Source: an uncultured Prevotella sp.
GTDB lineage: Bacteria; Bacteroidota; Bacteroidia; Bacteroidales; Bacteroidaceae
Length of the DNA stretch: 6,327 nt
Reading direction: 5' to 3'
Assembly (NCBI GenBank): GCA_900762125.1
Contig: CAAFFL010000128.1
Span: 1-6,327 of the forward strand
Each line of letters opens with the position of its first letter. Position 1 is the first letter of the stretch. The position numbers and the translations under genes are program-made. Shown in pieces: positions 1 through 5,007 of the stretch. A model generated the notes under the pieces. The model saw nothing but the letters and a program-made list of their open reading frames with translations. It searched no databases and was not told the DNA's origin.

Positions 1-33
1 AAAAAAAGCACCCGCCTTTCGCAAGGGAGGTGC
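1..33 (-). terminator. Hairpin with T-run on the minus strand (terminator or attenuator)
   Basis: Positions 8-12 (GCACC) pair with 29-33 (GGTGC). An inner stem pairs 15-18 (CCTT) with 23-26 (AAGG) around the loop TCGC, with a small internal loop at 13-14/27-28. Seven A residues at 1-7 become a T-run directly after the stem when read on the minus strand. The plus-strand side has no T-run, so the signal points leftwards. No minus-strand gene lies to its right within the window. It could end a short minus-strand RNA, act as an attenuator in the leader of a divergent gene beyond the left edge, or be half of a structure cut by the window. Confidence 0.55.
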
Positions 34-120
34 CCATACCTAAATACCTAAATCTAACCTATTGAGAATCTCACACGATATAATTTCTTAGCCTAACTAT
101 CATTTTGACGGTTAAGCAAG

Positions 121-131
121 GCAAACGTTTA
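121..131. promoter_or_regulatory. Possible LacI-family operator half
   Basis: The 11-mer GCAAACGTTTA here is identical to positions 4145-4155, inside the near-palindromic operator of the LacI-family gene in this window. Here only the 8-bp core AAACGTTT (123-130) is palindromic, because the flanking pairs do not match. It lies 52 bp upstream of the -7 box of the first DUF4230 gene, which is far for direct repression of that promoter. On the minus strand its TTTG could be a -33 element, with a weak -7 match (TAGTTAGG) on the complement of 92-99, 22 nt away. Binding is inferred from the shared sequence only. Confidence 0.35.
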
Positions 132-182
132 ATAAACAAATAAAAAAAAGATTGAAAAAGTAATAAATTGGTGAATTATTAC

Positions 183-191
183 TACCTTTGC
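183..191 (+). promoter_or_regulatory. Bacteroidetes-type -7 promoter element
   Basis: TACCTTTGC matches the Bacteroidetes sigma-ABfr -7 consensus TAnnTTTG exactly and lies 23 bp upstream of the ATG at 215. I see no convincing -33 TTTG at the usual spacing; the nearest TTG triplets (152-154 and 168-170) are 28 and 12 bp away. Transcription would begin near 197, leaving a short leader with the ribosome-binding sequence GGAAG at 201-205. This rules out the in-frame TTG at 188 as a start, because it sits inside the promoter element. Confidence 0.7.
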
Positions 192-214
192 ATTCAATAA
201 GGAAGCTGCACAGG

Positions 215-874
215 ATGAAACGATACATTTTGCTCATCATTTTGTTTGGATTGCTCACCATAGTCAGCTGTGGCAAGCATGCAGAAAGCAAGGCGATCCC
301 TGCTCAGGACACTGTGCCGATGATGGTGATGCAGATTCAGCAGTGCTCGCGCCTCTACACCTCCGAATACCAGCTCCACAAGATCGTCACCTACAGCGAC
401 ACGATGTCGCTCCGCGGCCGTTTCCTGCAACGCGACTTCCGCATCGACCTGCCAACCGGCAAGCGCCGCATCGCCATCCCGGTGAAGGCTACGGTGAAGG
501 CGTCGGTGGACCTGAGCACCTTCACTGAGGCAAATATCCGGCGCCACGGCAAGAAGATCGAGGTCATCCTCCCCGACCCCGTGATCACCATGACCGCCAC
601 GACCATCGACCACGACGGTGTCCGCGAGAAGGTGTCGTTCTTCCGCAGCCACTTCAGTGACGAAGAGGTCACCAGCATCCAGCAGCAGGGCCGCAAGGAC
701 ATCATCCGCACGCTGCCAAGCCTCAACATCATCGAGGACGCACGCCAGAGCGCTGCACGGCAGCTCATCCCGATCCTCGAGCAGCTGGGCTACGACGAGC
801 AGGACATCACCATCACCTTCCGGAAGAACTTCTCACCGGAGAACATCATTAATTTTATCAGAGAGACCGATTAG
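215..874 (+). CDS. DUF4230 domain lipoprotein
   Basis: A 219-residue protein of unknown function from the DUF4230 family. Residues 1-18 form a lipoprotein signal: a short basic start (MKR), a hydrophobic stretch and the lipobox IVSC with the lipidated cysteine at 19. Residues after Cys19 (GKHAES) lack the acidic export signal of Bacteroidetes surface lipoproteins, so an inner-leaflet or periplasm-facing location is likely. The DUF4230 body spans about residues 35-205. It includes the central VKASVDLS stretch (94-101) and the KKIEVILPDP segment (113-122) typical of the family's beta-rich core. The ATG at 215 is chosen because GGAAG sits 9 nt upstream and the -7 promoter box lies just before. 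A second DUF4230 gene follows. The last seven codons lie inside the first copy of a 22-bp tandem repeat, so the C-terminal end may vary between strains. The family call is from recognition of the sequence; the biochemical role is unknown. Confidence 0.85.
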   Translation: MKRYILLIILFGLLTIVSCGKHAESKAIPAQDTVPMMVMQIQQCSRLYTSEYQLHKIVTYSDTMSLRGRFLQRDFRIDLPTGKRRIAIPVKATVKASVDLSTFTEANIRRHGKKIEVILPDPVITMTATTIDHDGVREKVSFFRSHFSDEEVTSIQQQGRKDIIRTLPSLNIIEDARQSAARQLIPILEQLGYDEQDITITFRKNFSPENIINFIRETD

Positions 875-940
875 TTTTATCATAGAGACCGATTAGTTTT
901 ATCATAGAGACCGAATAGTTTTATCATAGAGACCGATTAA
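853..940. repeat. Four-copy 22-bp tandem repeat at a gene junction
   Basis: Four contiguous copies occupy 853-874, 875-896, 897-918 and 919-940. Each begins TTTTATCA and ends close to GAGACCGATTAG. Copy 1 differs from copy 2 at one position (G861 against T883), copy 3 at one (A915), and copy 4 at its last base (A940). There are no spacers, so this is not CRISPR. Copy 1 is coding and includes the stop codon of the first DUF4230 gene; copies 2-4 fill the gap to the second. Removing them would leave only 5 nt between the stop and the TTG start at 946. Near-identity suggests recent expansion by slippage; ATTAA at 848-852 just before copy 1 may be the remnant homology. Confidence 0.95.
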
Positions 941-945
941 AGAAA

Positions 946-1602
946 TTGAGCAAGCGCGACGAGAACCTCCGACTCTGGGCGATGCGGCTGATGACCGCCC
1001 GGCTCCAGTTGATCATCATTGTCATTGTGGCCGTGGTGGTCGCCCTCGTCATGCTCCACTATTGCACCCGTGGCGACCATGCTGAGATTGCTCACACGAA
1101 GAACATCGACCCCACACCCGTGCAGATTGCCAAGATCCGCAGCATCGGCCAATGGGAGTTTCTCTCCGTCAGCGATGAGGAGCTCGTGGACACCGTGCGC
1201 AAGGGCTTCTTTGATGACGACGAATTGGCACGTATCTATTACGGCACCCTGCGCCTGGGCATCGACCTTCAGGAGACTGGTGACGACCTGCTCACGCTCG
1301 ACGGCGACACCCTCCAAGCCCTGCTGCCACCTGTGAAGCTCCTCGACCAGAACTTCCTCGACGAGGCCCGCACGAAGACCTTCTACGAGGACGGCCGATG
1401 GACCGAAGCCGACCGCAAGGCCCTCACCGAGCGCGCCCGCCAACAGATGCTCCGCCGCTGCATGACGCCCTCCAACCTCCGCAGCGCCGAACAGAACGCC
1501 ACGATACAGGTGGGCAAGATGCTCGAGGCGATGGGATATAAATATGTACGCGTACGGTTTAAACGGGGTAACGATATTCAAGGACAACACAACACAAAAT
1601 GA
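946..1602 (+). CDS. Membrane-anchored DUF4230 domain protein
   Basis: A 218-residue protein counted from the TTG at 946, and a distant paralogue of the gene before it. One membrane segment covers about residues 20-39 (LQLIIIVIVAVVVALVM core) after a basic N-terminus, predicting an N-in anchor with the rest outside the cytoplasm. There is a Cys at 40, but LHYC is a poor lipobox because Tyr precedes the Cys. Residues about 60-206 fit DUF4230, including YYGTLRLGIDL (98-108), which aligns with the VKASVDL region of the upstream protein, and an LPPVKLLD segment (127-134). The start is uncertain: no ATG occurs in frame before 982. TTG 946 has only a weak AAAGAA before it, while ATG 982 has no purine-rich site but would still leave the membrane segment intact. 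No promoter is visible, so transcription from the upstream gene is likely. It ends 6 nt before the symporter gene. Confidence 0.75.
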   Translation: MSKRDENLRLWAMRLMTARLQLIIIVIVAVVVALVMLHYCTRGDHAEIAHTKNIDPTPVQIAKIRSIGQWEFLSVSDEELVDTVRKGFFDDDELARIYYGTLRLGIDLQETGDDLLTLDGDTLQALLPPVKLLDQNFLDEARTKTFYEDGRWTEADRKALTERARQQMLRRCMTPSNLRSAEQNATIQVGKMLEAMGYKYVRVRFKRGNDIQGQHNTK

Positions 1603-1608
1603 AGGCTT

Positions 1609-2976
1609 ATGGAACTGCTGAATGACTTCTTCTCCACCCTGAGCGGCTACCTCTGGGGATGGCCGATGATCATCCTCCTGCTCGGCACACATATCTATCT
1701 GACGGTGCGTCTGCACTTCCCTCAGCGGAAGATCTGGACGGCCATCAAGCTCTCCGTCAAGCCAGACAAGAATGCCACGGGTGACGTCTCACAGTTTGGT
1801 GCCCTCGCCACGGCCCTTGCCGCCACCATCGGCACGGGCAACATCGTCGGTGTGGCTACAGCCATTGCCCTCGGCGGACCCGGTGCGGTGCTGTGGTGCT
1901 GGCTGACGGGTGTCTTCGGCATCGCAACGAAATACTCCGAGGGACTGCTGGCCATCAAATACCGCCAGAAGACTGCCGACGGCCGCATGCTCGGCGGTCC
2001 GATGTATGCCTTGGAGAAAGGACTCGGCTGGAAATGGCTCGCCGTGCTCTTTGCGCTGTTTACCGCCCTGGCATCCTTCGGCATCGGCAACACCGTTCAG
2101 GCCAACGCCATCTCGTCGATCATGAAGGAGACCTACGGCCTGTCGCCCTACGTCGTCGGTGCCGTCATCACCCTGCTCGCTGCGGCGGTGATCCTCGGTG
2201 GCGTGAAGAGCATCTCCAGGGTGTGCTCGATGTTGGTGCCGCTCATGGCGCTGCTCTATGTCATCAGCTGCATCTACATCCTCTTCGTCAACAGTCCCTA
2301 CGTCTGGCCCGCCGTGAAGCTCATCTGCCAGTCGGCGTTCTCGCCAGCAGCAGCCGGAGGAGGCTTCGTGGGGAGCACGGTGATGATCACGGCTCGCTAC
2401 GGCATCGCCCGCGGACTGTTCTCCAACGAGTCAGGACTGGGTTCGGCACCCATCGTCGCTGCCGCCGCGCAGACACGCAACCCCGTCCGGCAGGCTCTCG
2501 TCTCCAGCACCGGCACCTTCTGGGACACAGTCATCATCTGCGCCCTGACAGGCCTCGTCATCGTGAGCAGCATCATCGCCTACCCCGACATCAGCTACGA
2601 CAACGGTGCTGTGCTGACGAAGGTCGCCTTCAGCAAGATCAAATATGTGGGAGAGCCCATCCTGAGCTTCGGCCTGCTGACGTTTGCCTTTTCCACCATT
2701 CTTGGATGGAGTTACTACGGTGAAAGAGCCGTAGAATACCTCAAAGGCAAAAAATGGATGCTCGCCTACCGTGTTCTGTACATCGTCACGATCTTCATCG
2801 GAAGCGTCGTAAACCTCTCTTTGGTGTGGAATATTGCCGATTGCATGAACGCTTTGATGGCCATTCCGAACCTTCTGTCCCTGCTCTTCCTCAGCGGCAT
2901 CCTCGTACATGAGACGCGTAAGTACCTGTGGAAAGGACAGTTGGACAAGGACATGGACGACGACGAGAAGGCGTGA
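1609..2976 (+). CDS. AGCS-family sodium:alanine/glycine symporter
   Basis: A 455-residue inner-membrane transporter of the alanine or glycine:cation symporter family (LeuT-type fold), importing small neutral amino acids with Na+ or H+. Signature segments are TIGTGNIVG (73-81), GGPGAVLWCWLTGVFG (89-104), which matches the family signature around GGPGAxxWMW, and RGLFSNESGLGSAP (268-281). Hydrophobic segments are spread through the whole length, with about ten to eleven helices, and the length is normal for the family. The tail (about 436-455) is charged and cytoplasmic, ending in an acidic run. ATG 1609 follows the DUF4230 stop by 6 nt, and GAAGG at 1601-1605 overlapping that stop is the likely ribosome-binding site, implying translational coupling. 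The family is certain from the motifs. The exact substrate and ion cannot be read from the sequence, and the link to the DUF4230 proteins is positional only. Confidence 0.93.
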   Translation: MELLNDFFSTLSGYLWGWPMIILLLGTHIYLTVRLHFPQRKIWTAIKLSVKPDKNATGDVSQFGALATALAATIGTGNIVGVATAIALGGPGAVLWCWLTGVFGIATKYSEGLLAIKYRQKTADGRMLGGPMYALEKGLGWKWLAVLFALFTALASFGIGNTVQANAISSIMKETYGLSPYVVGAVITLLAAAVILGGVKSISRVCSMLVPLMALLYVISCIYILFVNSPYVWPAVKLICQSAFSPAAAGGGFVGSTVMITARYGIARGLFSNESGLGSAPIVAAAAQTRNPVRQALVSSTGTFWDTVIICALTGLVIVSSIIAYPDISYDNGAVLTKVAFSKIKYVGEPILSFGLLTFAFSTILGWSYYGERAVEYLKGKKWMLAYRVLYIVTIFIGSVVNLSLVWNIADCMNALMAIPNLLSLLFLSGILVHETRKYLWKGQLDKDMDDDEKA

Positions 2977-2991
2977 AGCTGGTTCCTGGGA

Positions 2992-3007
2992 CAGTGGGAC
3001 TCCACTG
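2992..3007. other. Short hairpin in the convergent gap
   Basis: CAGTGG (2992-2997) pairs perfectly with CCACTG (3002-3007) around the tetraloop GACT, 15 nt after the stop of the symporter gene. Neither strand has a T-run beside it, so it is not a canonical intrinsic terminator. It may still help pause or protect the 3' end of the symporter transcript. No better terminator is visible between the two convergent genes. Confidence 0.35.
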
Positions 3008-3015
3008 AGATGGCA

Positions 3016-3059
3016 GGGAGATATTGGCAAGATGGGAGGGAGATATGGGCAAGATGACG
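3016..3059. repeat. Two-copy 22-bp-period tandem repeat between convergent genes
   Basis: Positions 3016-3037 and 3038-3059 are adjacent copies matching at 18 of 22 positions. Both begin GGGAGATAT and share GGCAAGATG. A degenerate third copy starting at 3060 keeps GATATGGG (3064-3071) and runs straight into the stop codon of the LacI-family gene at 3072. The unit is unrelated in sequence to the repeat at 853-940 but has the same 22-bp period and also sits at a gene end. Confidence 0.85.
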
Positions 3060-3071
3060 ATGCGATATGGG

Positions 3072-4079
3072 TCATTTCTCGCTGCTGGCGCGGATCTTGA
3101 GGATCATCGGGACGACCTTCTGCTGAATCTTCCGCTCACCATTGATGCGGCGGATGAGGAGGTCGCAGGCCGCGACACCCTGCTCGTGCGCCTGGTCCAT
3201 GATGGCCGAGAGCGCGGGAGTGACGAAGGCCGCGTTGTCACCGTCGGTGAAGCCGATTATCGCCACGTCCTCGGGGATGCGGAGCTCGCAGCCCTTGATC
3301 GCGTCGAAGGCGGCATAGGTGAGGATGTCGTTGAAGGCCAGGATGGCATCGGGGCGGTTGTCGCTCTTCAGCAACTGTATCGTAGCCTCCCGTGCCACGT
3401 TGAAGTCGATCTTTCCACACTGCACCAGCTCACGGTCGATGGGGATGCGTGCCTCGCGCAGCGCCTCCAGATAGCCATGCTTGCGGCGCTTGACCATGTC
3501 GAGGTGATTGGGTCCTCCGATGAAGGCGATGCGGCGTGCGCCCCGTTCGATGAGGTGCTTCGTGGCGTCGTAGGCAGCGACATCACCATTGCCGACGACC
3601 TGCGAGAACTTCTCCGGCAGACAACAACGTCCGAAGAACACCAGCGGCTCGTCCTGCTCGTAGAGTTTCTCGAAGTGCGTGTAGTCCACCGTGTCCTGTG
3701 CCAGACAGGCGATGATGCCGTCGACATGCATCGAGAGGAAGTTGTCCAGCGCCCGCTCCTCCAGCTCGTGGCTCTCGTGACTGTTGGCGGAGAACACCGA
3801 GTAGCCATTGCGTGAGGCATAGTCCTCAATGCCGTCGAGCACAGAGGCAAAATAGTGCGTGACCAGATTCGGCACGATGACGCCGATGAGGTGCGGCGCC
3901 TCCTTGCGCAAGCTCTGTGCAAAGGGGTTCGGGCGGTAGCTGCGCGCCTCGGCCAATGCCTTGACCTTCTGCCGCATCTCCTCGCCCACCTCGTGGCTGC
4001 CATGCAGTGCTCGTGACACGGTGGCGATGCTCACACCCAGCTCTTTGGCCAGGTCCCTCAGGGATACTCGTCGTTTCAT
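3072..4079 (-). CDS. LacI-family transcriptional regulator
   Basis: A 335-residue LacI/GalR-type regulator. Residues 5-27 are the helix-turn-helix (SLRDLAKELGV then SIATVSRALHG). Residues about 46-58 contain the hinge-helix region with RPNPFAQSLR. From about 63 the periplasmic-binding-protein-like effector domain begins (HLIGVIVPNL) and includes FIGGP (186-190), AFND (248-251) and IIGFTDGD (274-281). This domain normally binds a sugar or related small molecule, which I cannot name from sequence. ATG 4079 is chosen over an upstream in-frame start at 4148 because the DNA-binding domain begins right at MKRRVS and a -7 box lies inside the longer version. The gene is convergent with the symporter and has its own promoter with an overlapping near-palindrome, so autorepression is likely. 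No sugar-use gene lies in the window, so its main targets are probably elsewhere. Confidence 0.93.
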   Translation of the reverse strand: MKRRVSLRDLAKELGVSIATVSRALHGSHEVGEEMRQKVKALAEARSYRPNPFAQSLRKEAPHLIGVIVPNLVTHYFASVLDGIEDYASRNGYSVFSANSHESHELEERALDNFLSMHVDGIIACLAQDTVDYTHFEKLYEQDEPLVFFGRCCLPEKFSQVVGNGDVAAYDATKHLIERGARRIAFIGGPNHLDMVKRRKHGYLEALREARIPIDRELVQCGKIDFNVAREATIQLLKSDNRPDAILAFNDILTYAAFDAIKGCELRIPEDVAIIGFTDGDNAAFVTPALSAIMDQAHEQGVAACDLLIRRINGERKIQQKVVPMILKIRASSEK

Positions 4080-4116
4080 ATAAGCGTCGAAATCGTTGTC
4101 TGTTAGCTTTATCCAT

Positions 4117-4149
4117 GCAAAGGTACGCAATCCGAGGGACATCCGCAAA
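4117..4149 (-). promoter_or_regulatory. Promoter of the LacI-family gene
   Basis: On the minus strand a TTTG -33 element (complement of 4146-4149) is followed after 20 nt by TACCTTTGC (complement of 4117-4125), an exact TAnnTTTG -7 box. Both elements and the spacing fit the Bacteroidetes consensus, making this the best-formed promoter in the window. Transcription would start near 4110, about 30 nt before the ATG at 4079. Confidence 0.8.
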
Positions 4150-4157
4150 CGTTTACG
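4144..4157. promoter_or_regulatory. Near-palindromic operator over the -33 box
   Basis: CGCAAACGTTTACG is a 14-bp inverted repeat with a central CG and only one mismatched pair (C4146/A4155). A central CG flanked by A and T runs is the usual shape of LacI/GalR operators, including cre-like sites. The -33 TTTG of the LacI-family promoter lies inside it, so an occupied site would block polymerase. The geometry is seen directly; the identity of the bound protein is inferred from the adjacent gene. Confidence 0.65.
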
Positions 4158-4201
4158 TTGTTTTTTTTACTGCCAGGGATACAACATTACTAAAAAACAC
4201 G

Positions 4202-4210
4202 TAACTTTGC
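4202..4210 (+). promoter_or_regulatory. Plus-strand -7 element in the intergenic region
   Basis: TAACTTTGC matches TAnnTTTG exactly and faces right, away from the LacI-family gene. No TTTG or TTG is present at the -33 distance (around 4178-4181), so the promoter is incomplete. No plus-strand protein gene follows it; the next plus-strand signal is the hairpin at 4265. Confidence 0.4.
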
Positions 4211-4216
4211 AGATGT

Positions 4217-4306
4217 AATAAGAGTAATGAATAGTTGATAATAAGTTAGTTAGAAAAAGGTAAAGCCTGAAGTGTCGCGATGACAGTTCAGGCCTCATTG
4301 TTTTTT
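4217..4306 (+). ncRNA. Candidate small RNA
   Basis: If the -7 box at 4202-4210 is used, a transcript of about 90 nt would start near 4217. It would end in the T-run at 4301-4306 after the hairpin at 4265-4293. The 5' half (about 4216-4254) is A/T-rich and full of stop codons in all three frames, so it is not coding, and the flanking genes both read on the opposite strand. I do not recognise a known RNA family. The simpler alternative is that the hairpin only terminates the minus-strand operon and the -7 match is fortuitous. Confidence 0.3.
4265..4306. terminator. Bidirectional hairpin terminator
   Basis: GCCTGAA (4265-4271) pairs with TTCAGGC (4287-4293). After one G/G mismatch (4272/4286), TGTC (4273-4276) pairs with GACA (4282-4285) around the loop GCGAT. 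On the plus strand six T residues follow at 4301-4306, seven nt after the stem. On the minus strand the stem is followed at once by TTTACC and a run of five T residues. It lies 45 bp beyond the response-regulator stop, the right place to end the minus-strand operon. Confidence 0.75.
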
Positions 4307-4337
4307 ATAGGGTTCCAAAATATAGCGGAAACACCTT

Positions 4338-4976
4338 TTATATATAGTACTCCGCCGCATCGACGAGTCCTGCCCTGAGGGCATAGCGCGTGGCCTCGTG
4401 GATATTGTTCACGCCCAGTTTTCGGAAGATGTTCTTGCGGTGGGTGTTGACCGTGTGGAAACTCGAGAAGCGCTTCTCAGCAATCTCCTTTGTCGTCATG
4501 CCCAAGGCGATGTCCTTCAGGATCTCCGTCTCAGCCTTCGTCAGTTTCACCTGTTCCTCCTGCTGCGGCTCTGGTGCGAGGAGCAGCTCGGTGATGTGCT
4601 GGCAGATGAAGCGCCGGTGATCCACGACATAGCGCAACGCCTCACGGATATCCACCATCGGCGAGTCCTTGAGAAGGACGCTGAACTGCATGCTGCTGGC
4701 GAGCATCACGCGCACAAAATCCACGCTGAGGTCGTCGCTGAAGAGCAGCCAGTGGCTCTCGGGGAAACGCTGTCCGAGGATGAGCAGGTCGCTGGAGTCG
4801 TTGATGTCGAACGAGGTATAGTCGAGCACCACGCAGCCTGACGGGTCACCCTTAAGCTGCTCGATGAGCTCCGCCTTGTCGTCCACGCTCTTGAAGGTCA
4901 CGTCCTTCATCTCGCTGAGGATGTACATCATCCCTGCCCGGGTGATGTCCTGCTTGTCTGCCAAAAAAACATTCAT
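4338..4976 (-). CDS. LuxR/NarL-type response regulator with atypical receiver
   Basis: A 212-residue two-domain DNA-binding protein. Residues 1-120 form a receiver-like domain: D52 in VVLDYTS is at the phospho-acceptor position, S80 (LLFSDD) at the conserved Ser/Thr position and K103 (LLKDSP) at the conserved lysine. The usual acidic pair after strand 1 is D7-K8 (ADKQD), so one metal-binding acid appears replaced by lysine. Residues about 144-200 are a clear LuxR-type helix-turn-helix (LTKAETEILKDIALGMTTKE, then HTVNTHRKNIFRKLGV). The ATG at 4976 follows the purine-rich stretch AGGGGAGAGAAG; a longer in-frame version to 5120 would only overlap the upstream gene. The gene lies 31 bp after the PAP2 gene and is the last of the minus-strand operon. 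No histidine kinase is adjacent. It may control lipid or envelope genes, but that is inference from position. Confidence 0.9.
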   Translation of the reverse strand: MNVFLADKQDITRAGMMYILSEMKDVTFKSVDDKAELIEQLKGDPSGCVVLDYTSFDINDSSDLLILGQRFPESHWLLFSDDLSVDFVRVMLASSMQFSVLLKDSPMVDIREALRYVVDHRRFICQHITELLLAPEPQQEEQVKLTKAETEILKDIALGMTTKEIAEKRFSSFHTVNTHRKNIFRKLGVNNIHEATRYALRAGLVDAAEYYI

Positions 4977-5007
4977 ACTTCTCTCCCCTACTTTTCTTTT
5001 CTTCCGT

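Noticed and set aside
72..104. Ten-codon minus-strand leader peptide upstream of the left hairpin
   Set aside because: It has no run of a single regulatory amino acid and no clear ribosome-binding site, so an attenuation leader cannot be supported.
194..652. Minus-strand open frame (152 codons) opposite the first DUF4230 gene
   Set aside because: Histidine- and valine-rich shadow translation with no domain; it overlaps the promoter and signal-peptide region of the true gene.
853..940. CRISPR array
   Set aside because: The copies are contiguous with no unique spacers, the unit is only 22 bp, and no cas gene is present.
937..1716. Long minus-strand open frame (259 codons) opposite the second DUF4230 gene
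   Set aside because: It is antisense to a gene with recognisable family features, spans the gene boundary, and its translation shows no domain, signal or sensible composition. GC-rich codon use on the real strand keeps this frame open.
1893..2723. Plus-strand open frame (276 codons) inside the symporter gene
   Set aside because: Arginine/histidine-rich frame-shifted shadow of a clearly conserved transporter.
3024..3815. Plus-strand open frame (263 codons) opposite the LacI-family gene
   Set aside because: Its translation has no recognisable domain and the opposite strand encodes a complete, well-conserved regulator with its own promoter.
4080..4148. Longer N-terminus for the LacI-family regulator
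   Set aside because: The extension would contain the -7 promoter element, and LacI-family proteins start right at the helix-turn-helix, as MKRRVS does.
4281..4379. Small plus-strand frame starting within the intergenic hairpin (32 codons)
   Set aside because: There is no ribosome-binding site, the start is inside the terminator stem, and it runs into the antisense of the response-regulator gene.
4398..4841. Plus-strand open frame (147 codons) opposite the response regulator
   Set aside because: Antisense shadow across the LuxR-type DNA-binding domain, without a ribosome-binding site or domain.
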